From positions 1 through 5,132 of the forward strand of contig NZ_JACIYL010000274.1 of assembly GCF_014359955.1 (NCBI RefSeq): a stretch of 5,132 nt of DNA, written 5' to 3'. The notes below the pieces were generated by a model. It worked only from the letters and a program-made list of their open reading frames with translations, did no database searches and was not told the DNA's origin. The position numbers and the translations under genes were made by a program. This document shows, one piece after another, positions 1 through 5,132 of this stretch. Within the stretch, counting starts at the first letter, position 1, and each line of letters opens with the position of its first letter. This stretch comes from Thermogutta sp. GTDB lineage: Bacteria > Planctomycetota > Planctomycetia > Pirellulales > Thermoguttaceae.

Positions 1-1117
1 CATAGACACCCCTGGTGAGCTGGACAGGAACTACCAGCGTGCTCTGTTCGGTCCCATTGGAAACGAATTTCAGCGCCCGACCGCGGAAGTTTTTCGCGTT
101 TCCAGGTCTGGTTGTTGTGATGCTAATGGCCCCTGCATCGAAGTTGTAATTCGCCAACAGTTGAGCCGGATCGCCCGGTACCCCTTCAAAGGTAATGGTG
201 TGCGTGAAGTTCGGCTCTGTCCCGCTCGTCGTGACCGTGATACTGGCCAGTTCGGGGATCTGGCGGAGAGCGCTTTGCACCGCACTCCCGGACGCATTGT
301 AAGCGAGAGGGATTGTGGTATAGGTTTTGCCATCCGCGGCGGTGTATTTGAGGGTGTACCAGCCGCTGGTGGGCGAACCGCTGATCGTGACCTGTTGCTG
401 TTCGACCTCCGACACCTGGACCGTGCTGGAAGATCCGACAATCACAAGCCACTGCGCAGGGCCGCCAGATGTTACTTGTTCAAAGTCCGCATTAGGAATC
501 ACCGAATCGCGGGCTTCCAGGAGTCGATAGAACGTCTGGATCCCGGATCCCTTGGGCCAGGTGGCTGAATCCCACTCGGCCGACTCCGCCGAGGCGAGTA
601 CCAACTGGGAAGCGTCCTGGTTGTGATAGACGTAGAGATTTTCGGGGACGATGGTGGGACGGATATAGCCGTTGACGTCGCGGACGCCACACACCAGGGC
701 CGGTTGGGGGTTTGTGTTGGAGCCATCGGCGGTGATGGACGCCGATACGGTGGGCTGGGCCACGTAATAGCCCTGGCGCTGCATTTCCTGGATGAGTGCT
801 GCCATCGCCTCCGAAATAGTCACGGCAGCAGGATATTCGGTCTGCACATAGGCTAACAGAAGTTCTTCCACAGCCTTGAGAAGGGAGCCGGTCAGCGCTC
901 TGTCCGTGCTCAGCCAGGAGTTGAGATTAAGGCCCTCCGTGGCCCTCAGGTAACGCAGATTATCGCTCAGTTTCTCTACCGCGGAGATGTAACTCTCCAC
1001 GGCACTGGGAACGCCAGACCCGTAGGCTCCAGCCAGCGCTTCCCATACCTTGTACGCTTTGCCGAGGAGATTGAACAGCCCATCCTGATTTGTGGCGTCG
1101 TAGAGTTTCAGGGCCAT
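1..1117 (-). CDS. Putative tail-tip / fibre-like structural protein, C-terminus beyond window
   Basis: I translated this open frame by hand: it has 372 codons without a stop and runs off the left edge, so the true protein is longer. The ATG at 1117 lies 3 nt after the stop of the preceding gene and has a GGAG ribosome-binding core 6 nt upstream. Residues 1-115 look mostly helical (for example SAVEKLSDNLRYL and SLLKAVEELLLAYV). From about residue 120 the protein becomes beta-rich. Residues 208-239 (NADFEQ...AQWLVIVG) and 341-372 (NFRGRALKFVSNGTEQSTLV) read like two halves of a carbohydrate-binding-type jelly roll, with a repeat-type domain of about 100 residues (240-338) between them. No signal peptide or membrane segment is seen. 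By position downstream of the tape-measure and baseplate candidates, I infer a baseplate-attached, fibre or adhesin protein. That it is a gene is near certain; its role is only moderately supported. Confidence 0.85.
   Translation of the reverse strand, partial: MALKLYDATNQDGLFNLLGKAYKVWEALAGAYGSGVPSAVESYISAVEKLSDNLRYLRATEGLNLNSWLSTDRALTGSLLKAVEELLLAYVQTEYPAAVTISEAMAALIQEMQRQGYYVAQPTVSASITADGSNTNPQPALVCGVRDVNGYIRPTIVPENLYVYHNQDASQLVLASAESAEWDSATWPKGSGIQTFYRLLEARDSVIPNADFEQVTSGGPAQWLVIVGSSSTVQVSEVEQQQVTISGSPTSGWYTLKYTAADGKTYTTIPLAYNASGSAVQSALRQIPELASITVTTSGTEPNFTHTITFEGVPGDPAQLLANYNFDAGAISITTTRPGNAKNFRGRALKFVSNGTEQSTLVVPVQLTRGVY
104..400 (-). other. Internal sandwich-type repeat domain in the leftmost protein (residues about 240-338)
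   Basis: The segment reads QQVTISGSPTSGWYTLKY, then TTIPLAYNASGSAVQSALRQ, then ASITVTTSG, then HTITFEGVPGDPAQLL. From memory this matches a module found repeatedly in phage virion proteins and large planctomycete surface proteins: a strand pair (G-x-[FY]-x-L), a short 'I-x-Y-[ND]-A-S' turn, an amphipathic helix 'V-Q-x-A-L', and then two further strands ending in a '[VI]-T-F-x-G' hairpin. I could not run a profile search, so the family name is left open. It appears once in the visible part, and further copies may lie beyond the left edge. Confidence 0.55.
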
Positions 1118-1120
1118 GGC

Positions 1121-3151
1121 TCACTCCGGTGAATACCGATCTTCCACGGAGATCCCTGTCAGTGTCGTGCTTTCTTCCAAAGCCGCCGTGATGCGCCCCG
1201 ATTGATCGCGCAGCTGCTGAGGGCTTGTCATGGGGAGCATGCCGACATCCAGCGCGGGTGGAGGTGCCTCCAGCTGGTAGACGTACGTTCCGCTCACCTT
1301 GTAGGCCAGCTGTCGGGCATCTTTGGTTGGACTGGGAGCATGGGGTGTGAGCTGCTTCCAGACCAAATAGGCCTTGCATTTGTCAGTGACATCATAGGAC
1401 TCCGGAGCGGCAGGAATTTTTGGCCAGCCGCCGATCCGTTCGGTTTCGAATTCAATCACGCGATAGACGGCAGGCTCAGCAAGGGTCGTGAAAAGGGTCG
1501 TGCGTCCGTCCTTGTCTTTCACACTGCGGGGCAACCCCACCTGGTAGGAATCTACATAGTAAGTCGATCGCAGGGCAGCGAATGTGTACATTGTCTGTGG
1601 CGTGTAGAGCACGACGGAGTGTTTGGATTCATCCACATCCCCCTCTTCAGTACCGGGCGTCTCGGTGGTGTCCTCAGGTTCGTCCTGTTTGGCCAGGCGG
1701 ACCTTTTCGATGCGGGGCTTGCTGGTGGCTGCCATGGGAAGATCGTGGTGCCTCTCTGGTTCCTGCAAATAGCAGGAGAGAAGAATAAGGGCTGCCGGAG
1801 AGCGTTCTCCATCGTGGGTGAATCCAAACAATCCCGGCAGCGAGCCCGCTGACTTGTCATAGCGGATCTGCCGATTCTTTTTGAAGCGAACAGCAAAGTC
1901 GATGGGCCGCCCGATGTACGTCTTTTGGAAATTCGTCATCCAGTCGCCGGGCTGTTGGGCTTTGCCATCAGCGTCGATTCCTGCGGGGAGCATGCGGATT
2001 GTCACCGCCACATCAACCGCTTGCCGCTGACCGTAGTAAGTGGTAATGCGCGCGCTATCTAAAAAACAGTTGGCTTTTTCATCGTTGAGTTTGTCCCAGG
2101 ATCCGAGGGTGACCGATTCGATGATTTTAAAGGCCAGTTGGATCAGCAGTTTGCGGTCCACATGGGGAGGGCCGCCCAACTGGAAATTAGCCGCCAGGCG
2201 GCAGGTGAACGCCTCATCAATCATCAGTTCCACGCGTCCGGTCATGGAAGTGGCGGGCCAGGGCGGGCATTCCGCCACCTGGACGTCTACGATTTCGTAA
2301 TCGCAACTCAGCCCGTCTTCGCTGGAACGATAGGTGATCGATTGACGGACGAAGCTCCGTTCGAGGAGTGGAAAGGCGAGATATCTCCGCAACTGCGGAA
2401 GGATCTGGCCGTGCTGTTTCCGCAAAATGTGATCCACAAAGGCTGTCCCCGCTACCGTGATCCGTCCGGCAATCCGCCTCGTGGTGTAAAAATTTTCATC
2501 CATCGATTCTTCGATGGTCCAGCGGTTGTTGATCTCCCCACCCCAGCGATGTAAATCGAAGTCCGGCTTTTCGGTGGCCAGATCGGCAAAGGACTTCCCG
2601 AAGGGAACGGCCAGCACAGAGGCTTCCACGGTAAATTCCACCTTGGCGATCCCAGTGGCGGGGAAATATTGTTCCACACGGACACCGCGGGGCTTGGGAC
2701 CATTGGCTACCTCGAGCACCACCGTGTCCGGCTTCCGCGTGCTCAGAGCAGTAACCGCCGGGAATTCGGTCATGGGCATAACCGCCCAAATGGGATAAAG
2801 ATTGTGCTGGATCTGATTCTGCTGATCGCGAACACGTTCGATGACAAAGTATTCCAGCCAGCGACGGGGTTTATTGAGTTCCGCTATGAGCAGGGGCAGA
2901 TCGTATTTTCCGATGGGCTGGCCGAGTAGGGCGATGCCGCCTTGTTCGGCTTGTTGGGCGATCTGATCCACGGAGTAGTAGGAGGCCAGCGACTCGCCAC
3001 CGGGAACGAGAAAGCCTGCCACCACAAGACGGAGGTTAAGGTACAGACGATCCGTGTCACTCGGGTCGTATTTCACGGTAACTTCGTGTGCCCGAGTGTG
3101 GCAGTTTAGAATGAGGACATTTCCATAACGCAAAACCGTGACACTGGCCAT
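1121..3151 (-). CDS. Putative distal-tail / baseplate structural protein, 676 aa
   Basis: The start was set at the ATG at 3151 (MASVTVLRYGN), 1 nt after the stop of the preceding gene. The frame is open back to 3232, but that extension would overlap the previous gene by 80 bp and adds an unconvincing 27-residue segment. There is no good Shine-Dalgarno, so re-initiation or coupling is likely. The protein looks beta-rich throughout. Residues 169-240 (VEFTVEASVL, then RWTIEESMDENFYTTRRIAG, then ITVAGTA) and 270-345 (SITYRSSEDGLSCDYEIVD, then TGRVELMIDEAF) look like related strand-rich modules: each has an acidic turn and then a strand rich in Arg or Asp. An acidic linker follows at about 489-510 (DEPEDTTETPGTEEGDVDES), then a third beta-rich part (512-628). 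There is no signal peptide, membrane helix or catalytic motif. I do not recognise a named family. Gene order behind the tape-measure candidate points to a tail-tip or baseplate component. Confidence 0.85.
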   Translation of the reverse strand: MASVTVLRYGNVLILNCHTRAHEVTVKYDPSDTDRLYLNLRLVVAGFLVPGGESLASYYSVDQIAQQAEQGGIALLGQPIGKYDLPLLIAELNKPRRWLEYFVIERVRDQQNQIQHNLYPIWAVMPMTEFPAVTALSTRKPDTVVLEVANGPKPRGVRVEQYFPATGIAKVEFTVEASVLAVPFGKSFADLATEKPDFDLHRWGGEINNRWTIEESMDENFYTTRRIAGRITVAGTAFVDHILRKQHGQILPQLRRYLAFPLLERSFVRQSITYRSSEDGLSCDYEIVDVQVAECPPWPATSMTGRVELMIDEAFTCRLAANFQLGGPPHVDRKLLIQLAFKIIESVTLGSWDKLNDEKANCFLDSARITTYYGQRQAVDVAVTIRMLPAGIDADGKAQQPGDWMTNFQKTYIGRPIDFAVRFKKNRQIRYDKSAGSLPGLFGFTHDGERSPAALILLSCYLQEPERHHDLPMAATSKPRIEKVRLAKQDEPEDTTETPGTEEGDVDESKHSVVLYTPQTMYTFAALRSTYYVDSYQVGLPRSVKDKDGRTTLFTTLAEPAVYRVIEFETERIGGWPKIPAAPESYDVTDKCKAYLVWKQLTPHAPSPTKDARQLAYKVSGTYVYQLEAPPPALDVGMLPMTSPQQLRDQSGRITAALEESTTLTGISVEDRYSPE
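1124..1127 (-). promoter_or_regulatory. Ribosome-binding site of the leftmost gene
   Basis: On the minus strand the junction reads CCGGAGTGAGCCATG. The GGAG core precedes the TGA stop (1123-1121) of the upstream gene and is 6 nt before the ATG at 1117. It is therefore embedded in the last codons of the 676-aa gene, which suggests coupled translation. It is the only junction in the window with a clear Shine-Dalgarno core, and it supports the chosen start. Confidence 0.7.
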
Positions 3152-3152
3152 G

Positions 3153-4616
3153 TTAGCGTCGGGGCGGTGGTTGCATCGGGCCAAAAGGACGTTCAAAGCG
3201 TGGCTGAGGCCGGGCCGGTGGCACCAGACCATGCCAATCGGAGCGGGTCAATCGTCCGAAGAATTCCGCGGCTATACTGGTGCTTTGCTGATTCTGTTCC
3301 TCCATCCATTTGTTGAGGTCGATGAGTCCAAAGGTCAGCGTCTTGATCAGTTCGTTGACGGAGCGCGTGATGCGCGTTGTACCATCTCCAATTCGCGCAA
3401 GCAGGTGGAGAGTTTGCGTGAGACTGGACATGAGTACTCCTGCAAACAGATTGCGGACGGGGGCCCAGGCCCGCTGGGCATCGGCAAGTGCGTCGGCGAG
3501 TTTGCTCAAGGGACCGGATAATGTGCGAACGGACTGGGCCGTGAGGAGGGTTTGCTGATGTTGTAAACGCAGCATGGACCACTGGGCCTGAGGGGCAAAC
3601 TTCGCCGCCTCCGCATAACGCCCGAGAATTCCCTGAGCGATCCCCTCTACGGCCTTCGATAGGCTGGAGAGCGCCATAGGGGTCACCAACGCGTGCACGA
3701 ACCAGCGCATGAGACGATTGCCCGTGTTAGACAATTCTTGTGCCGCCTTCTCCTGTTGTTTGAGGGCTTCTGTGTTTTTCTCGGTGGCTTCCGTATTCTT
3801 CTCTAATTTCTCAGTGCTGGCCTCCGTTTTCTGTTTGGCCTGGCGAATCGATTCGCTCTCCTGAGGAGATTCCGCAGCGGTCTTCTCGGCAGGAAGTCCT
3901 TTTTCCGTGGGTTGCTGTGTGCGGGGAGACGCAGACATCGGGGCACTTTGTGGTCGGGGTGGGGCTGCGATCATGCCGCGAATGGCAGCCACGAACCGAG
4001 CCATGGGTCCTTGGGTGAAGCGGACTTTGGGAAGGGGAGGAGGGGTCGGAGGCAATGGAGGTGGGGTCGGGGGAAGGGGCGGTGGCGTCGGTGGTAACGG
4101 CGGCGGCACCATCTCTGCCGTTGTCCGTCCCGCTTGTTCGGAGACCTTTTCTTGAGGGACGGAAGTCTTCAGCAGCGAAATTTTGGCGGTCTCCCGTCCC
4201 GCTTGTTCGGAGACCTTTTCTTGAGATGTTTCGGTCTGCGTCCCTCCCGTCACCTGTTCGCCGGAAGTCGAGGCACTCCGTTGGCCGCCCCGCAGTTCGG
4301 CCAGTTTTCTGGCAAGTTCCCGGGCGTTTTCCTGTTCGGCCGCCGATTCCAGGACGTCTCCTCGCTGGCTGGTGTCGCGGTGTTTTGTCTTCTCTCCATT
4401 CGCCTGTTTTCTGCGTTTGGTTTTGTGCTCTTTTTCCTGTTTGACCTGAGTGACGGTCGGTGCTTGACGAGCACGCACAACAACGACTCGCCCTGGTGCA
4501 CGTCGGGGAGGTGCGGTCAGGGAGCGGAATGCCCGAGCACCGGCTGCGACAACTCGTGGCAGCGCTGCCGCTGCGCTGCGAATGAATCCCAGAAGTGCAC
4601 TCAGGCCCTGAATCAT
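3153..4616 (-). CDS. Candidate tape-measure-like tail protein, 487 aa, proline-rich and coiled-coil
   Basis: The ATG at 4616 overlaps the stop of the -1-frame chaperone extension by 4 nt (ATGA), so translation is probably coupled; no Shine-Dalgarno is visible. Layout: residues 1-35 hydrophobic/amphipathic helix (SALLGFIRSAAAALPRVVAA); 55-82 very basic (KQEKEHKTKRRKQ); 132-141 and 155-164 an exact repeat QEKVSEQAGR; 171-196 three PPPLPPT units plus PPPLP; 258-296 a strongly helical, probably coiled-coil stretch (EKLEKNTEATEKNTEALKQQ); 298-345 and 350-460 amphipathic helices; 465-487 a Pro/Arg tail. Tape-measure proteins in tailed phages are helical and lie directly after the G/GT chaperone frames, which is exactly this position. 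It is short for that role, and the disordered first half is unusual. A scaffold or another tail-interior protein is the alternative. I see no peptidase or lysozyme motif. Confidence 0.8.
   Translation of the reverse strand: MIQGLSALLGFIRSAAAALPRVVAAGARAFRSLTAPPRRAPGRVVVVRARQAPTVTQVKQEKEHKTKRRKQANGEKTKHRDTSQRGDVLESAAEQENARELARKLAELRGGQRSASTSGEQVTGGTQTETSQEKVSEQAGRETAKISLLKTSVPQEKVSEQAGRTTAEMVPPPLPPTPPPLPPTPPPLPPTPPPLPKVRFTQGPMARFVAAIRGMIAAPPRPQSAPMSASPRTQQPTEKGLPAEKTAAESPQESESIRQAKQKTEASTEKLEKNTEATEKNTEALKQQEKAAQELSNTGNRLMRWFVHALVTPMALSSLSKAVEGIAQGILGRYAEAAKFAPQAQWSMLRLQHQQTLLTAQSVRTLSGPLSKLADALADAQRAWAPVRNLFAGVLMSSLTQTLHLLARIGDGTTRITRSVNELIKTLTFGLIDLNKWMEEQNQQSTSIAAEFFGRLTRSDWHGLVPPARPQPRFERPFGPMQPPPRR
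3729..3845 (-). other. Predicted coiled-coil segment of the 487-aa protein (residues 258-296)
   Basis: This stretch is alanine-, glutamate- and lysine-rich with a small internal repeat (EKNTEATEKNTEAL) and no proline or glycine. It directly precedes the amphipathic helical half of the protein. Such helical rods are typical of tape-measure proteins, although low-complexity Glu/Lys/Ala sequence also occurs in unrelated scaffolds. Confidence 0.6.
4029..4106 (-). repeat. Tandem PPPLPPT-coding repeat, 3 full units plus a partial unit (21-nt period)
   Basis: Within the 487-aa gene, residues 171-196 read PPPLPPT three times and then PPPLP. The nucleotide units differ at many third positions (Pro as CCG, CCA, CCT and CCC; Leu as TTA, CTT and TTG) while the amino-acid pattern is perfect. 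The stretch separates the repeated charged N-terminal half from the helical C-terminal half and is probably an extended polyproline linker. Consecutive prolines commonly need elongation factor P for efficient translation. Confidence 0.9.
4125..4156 (-). repeat. 32-bp direct repeat, downstream copy (pairs with 4194-4225)
   Basis: This is identical over 32 bases to 4194-4225, offset by 69 bp (23 codons), so it stays in frame inside the 487-aa gene. It encodes QEKVSEQAGR followed by TT. It directly precedes the proline repeats. Confidence 0.95.
4194..4225 (-). repeat. 32-bp direct repeat, upstream copy (pairs with 4125-4156)
   Basis: This is the first copy in transcription order of the exact 32-bp direct repeat. 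It encodes QEKVSEQAGR followed by ET. The 37 bases between the two copies are not repeated elsewhere that I can see. Confidence 0.95.
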
Positions 4617-4852
4617 AGCAACTGACTGAAATCCCAGTTAAATGTATCGAGATTCACATGATCTGGCACGTTAATCACTTGCGTGTTCCACTGCAGTAGC
4701 GGATTCTGTTCCCCCTGCTTGTGATCCACTCCTACCGCTACCAATAGCATGGCCCATAGCCCGCGATCGTATGGATCCGCCACGAACGGCAAAATGGAGG
4801 TTCCCAAGCTGACCAGGAGCGGGACTATGGGTTGGAACTTTTTTTTTGCGTT
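4613..4852 (-). CDS. Tail-assembly chaperone -1-frame extension (T part of a GT fusion)
   Basis: This frame is open from 4852, just after an in-frame TGA at 4855-4853, to the TGA at 4615-4613. It lies in the -1 frame of the upstream small gene and shares the A9 run with it. The only initiators are a TTG at 4807 and internal ATG/GTG codons, none with a Shine-Dalgarno, so I read it as made by a -1 shift at the A run. The shift would add 75 residues to the upstream protein, beginning KFQPIVPLLVSLGTSILPFV and ending DTFNWDFSQLL. The ATG of the tape-measure candidate overlaps its stop. In tailed phages the GT fusion binds the tape measure and recruits tail-tube subunits. No sequence family is recognised with certainty; the call rests on the arrangement. 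Confidence 0.75.
   Translation of the reverse strand, partial: NAKKKFQPIVPLLVSLGTSILPFVADPYDRGLWAMLLVAVGVDHKQGEQNPLLQWNTQVINVPDHVNLDTFNWDFSQLL
4800..4838 (-). promoter_or_regulatory. Candidate hairpin directly downstream of the slippery run
   Basis: In the transcript, GUUCCAA (4838-4832) can pair with UUGGGAAC (4807-4800), giving 7 base pairs with one bulged G and a loop of 24 nt. Stimulatory structures usually start a few bases after the slippery heptamer. This one starts immediately after the A run, so its role is uncertain. It was found by eye and no folding energy was computed. Confidence 0.3.
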
Positions 4853-5132
4853 TCACACCATTCCTGGAAGATGAGCATGAGCTCGTTGATTTCCTGATAG
4901 GAAGCCCCCTGAGGGCCGAGGGGAACCTCGAATATTTCGGCGATGACGCGGTAGGCCCGGTCCAGTTTGCCCGCATCATACTGGCCGAGTTCAGAACTGG
5001 CCTGCACTTCCTGAAGTAGTTGGGCGACCTCATCCTGATTGAGTCGAAACAGGATGGGGATGGGGTCCCGCACGTACCAGGTATCCCCGAGTTTGAACAC
5101 TAAAAACCCGCGCTGTGCGAGTTGTCTGTAAC
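4825..5132 (-). CDS. Putative tail-assembly chaperone (G-like), N-terminus beyond window
   Basis: The frame is open to the right edge: 101 codons are visible plus 2 bases of another, and the stop is TAG at 4827-4825. A GTG at 5100 could be a start, but it has no Shine-Dalgarno, and the ten residues before it (YRQLAQRGFL) look like ordinary protein, so I treat the gene as partial. The visible part begins with strand-like segments (VFKLGDTWYVRDPIPILFRL) and continues with amphipathic helices (QDEVAQLLQEVQ, KLDRAYRVIAEIFEV, SYQEINELMLIFQEWCET). A small helical acidic protein that ends on a slippery run right before an extension frame and a tape-measure candidate is typical of lambda gpG-like chaperones. 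Most ribosomes would stop here and a minority would shift to the extension frame. Confidence 0.75.
   Translation of the reverse strand, partial: YRQLAQRGFLVFKLGDTWYVRDPIPILFRLNQDEVAQLLQEVQASSELGQYDAGKLDRAYRVIAEIFEVPLGPQGASYQEINELMLIFQEWCETQKKSSNP
4839..4847 (-). promoter_or_regulatory. Slippery A9 run, candidate -1 programmed frameshift site
   Basis: The zero frame reads ACG CAA AAA AAA AGT TCC and contains the A-AAA-AAA heptamer, which allows full re-pairing of both tRNAs after a one-base backward slip. The next codon is then AAG in the extension frame. The -1 frame is closed by TGA 6 bases upstream of the run, and the zero frame is closed by TAG 12 nt downstream of it, so the switch must occur in this short overlap. 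A run of nine A can also cause RNA-polymerase slippage, which would give the same fusion if one A is added. Confidence 0.75.

Noticed and set aside
537..555. Short GGATCCC tandem repeat
   Set aside because: Two 7-base copies in coding sequence with no further copies; it is easily due to chance.
960..1379. 139-aa minus-strand open frame across the 676-aa / leftmost gene junction
   Set aside because: It is an alternate frame overlapping two better-supported genes with consistent starts and stops. Its composition is Arg/Gly/Ser-rich and has the character of a shadow.
1202..1852. 216-aa plus-strand open frame
   Set aside because: It lies wholly inside the 676-aa minus-strand gene. Its translation is low in coherent structure and rich in Cys, Trp and Arg, typical of an antisense shadow, and it has no ribosome-binding context or neighbours in the same direction.
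3152..3232. Upstream extension of the 676-aa gene to an earlier start at 3232
   Set aside because: It would overlap the preceding gene by 80 bp and add a segment with Cys/His/Arg clutter. The ATG at 3151, right after the previous stop, fits the spacing of the other junctions.
4134..4625. 163-aa plus-strand open frame
   Set aside because: It is antisense to the 487-aa gene. Its Phe/Leu/Arg-rich repeats are just the complement of the Glu/Lys/Gln-rich coding repeats.
4613..4807. Independent 64-aa gene starting at TTG 4807
   Set aside because: The TTG has no Shine-Dalgarno and lies inside a frame that stays open upstream to the slippery run. The -1 frameshift explains the frame better.
4825..5100. 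91-aa gene starting at GTG 5100
   Set aside because: No ribosome-binding site precedes it and the frame is open to the window edge with plausible protein sequence, so the true start is probably outside. It cannot be excluded.

Overview
The window is a densely packed piece of a tailed-phage-type structural (tail) operon. Every convincing gene is on the minus strand, so transcription runs from the right edge (5132) to the left edge (1). Junctions are tight: an ATGA overlap, a 1-nt gap and a 3-nt gap. There is no intergenic stretch long enough for an internal promoter or terminator, and no stretch over 300 bases lacks a gene. No integrase, transposase, tRNA, rRNA, CRISPR array or host marker is visible. 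By eye the GC content is moderate to high. The host cannot be named from this sequence. A domain in the leftmost gene resembles a sandwich-type repeat I recall from planctomycete and phage virion proteins, so a planctomycete (pro)phage or phage-derived tail cluster is a low-confidence guess.

Layout in transcription order. (1) A small protein entering from the right edge ends at 4825. Its last sense codons cross a run of nine A (T9 on the given strand, 4839-4847). (2) The next reading frame (4852-4613) lies exactly in the -1 frame of the first, is closed by a stop just before the A run, and has no convincing start of its own. This is the architecture of the G / GT tail-assembly chaperones, where a minority of ribosomes shift -1 to make a C-terminally extended product. 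(3) A 487-aa low-complexity, helix- and proline-rich protein (4616-3153) sits where the tape-measure protein normally follows the GT frame. (4) A 676-aa beta-rich protein (3151-1121) sits where distal-tail/baseplate proteins are expected. (5) A partial protein of at least 372 aa (1117 to the left edge) has a helical N-terminus followed by jelly-roll-like and repeat domains, suggesting a baseplate-attached, fibre or adhesin-like protein.

How they would work together (inference from synteny plus the frameshift): the G and GT chaperones would bind the tape-measure candidate and guide tail-tube polymerisation around it, the 676-aa protein would form part of the tail tip, and the leftmost protein would decorate the tip or contact the host surface. 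None of the products has an unmistakable catalytic motif. The assignment rests on the frameshift architecture and gene order and less on recognisable protein families. Whether this is a free phage, a prophage, a tailocin or a gene-transfer-type particle cannot be decided here.
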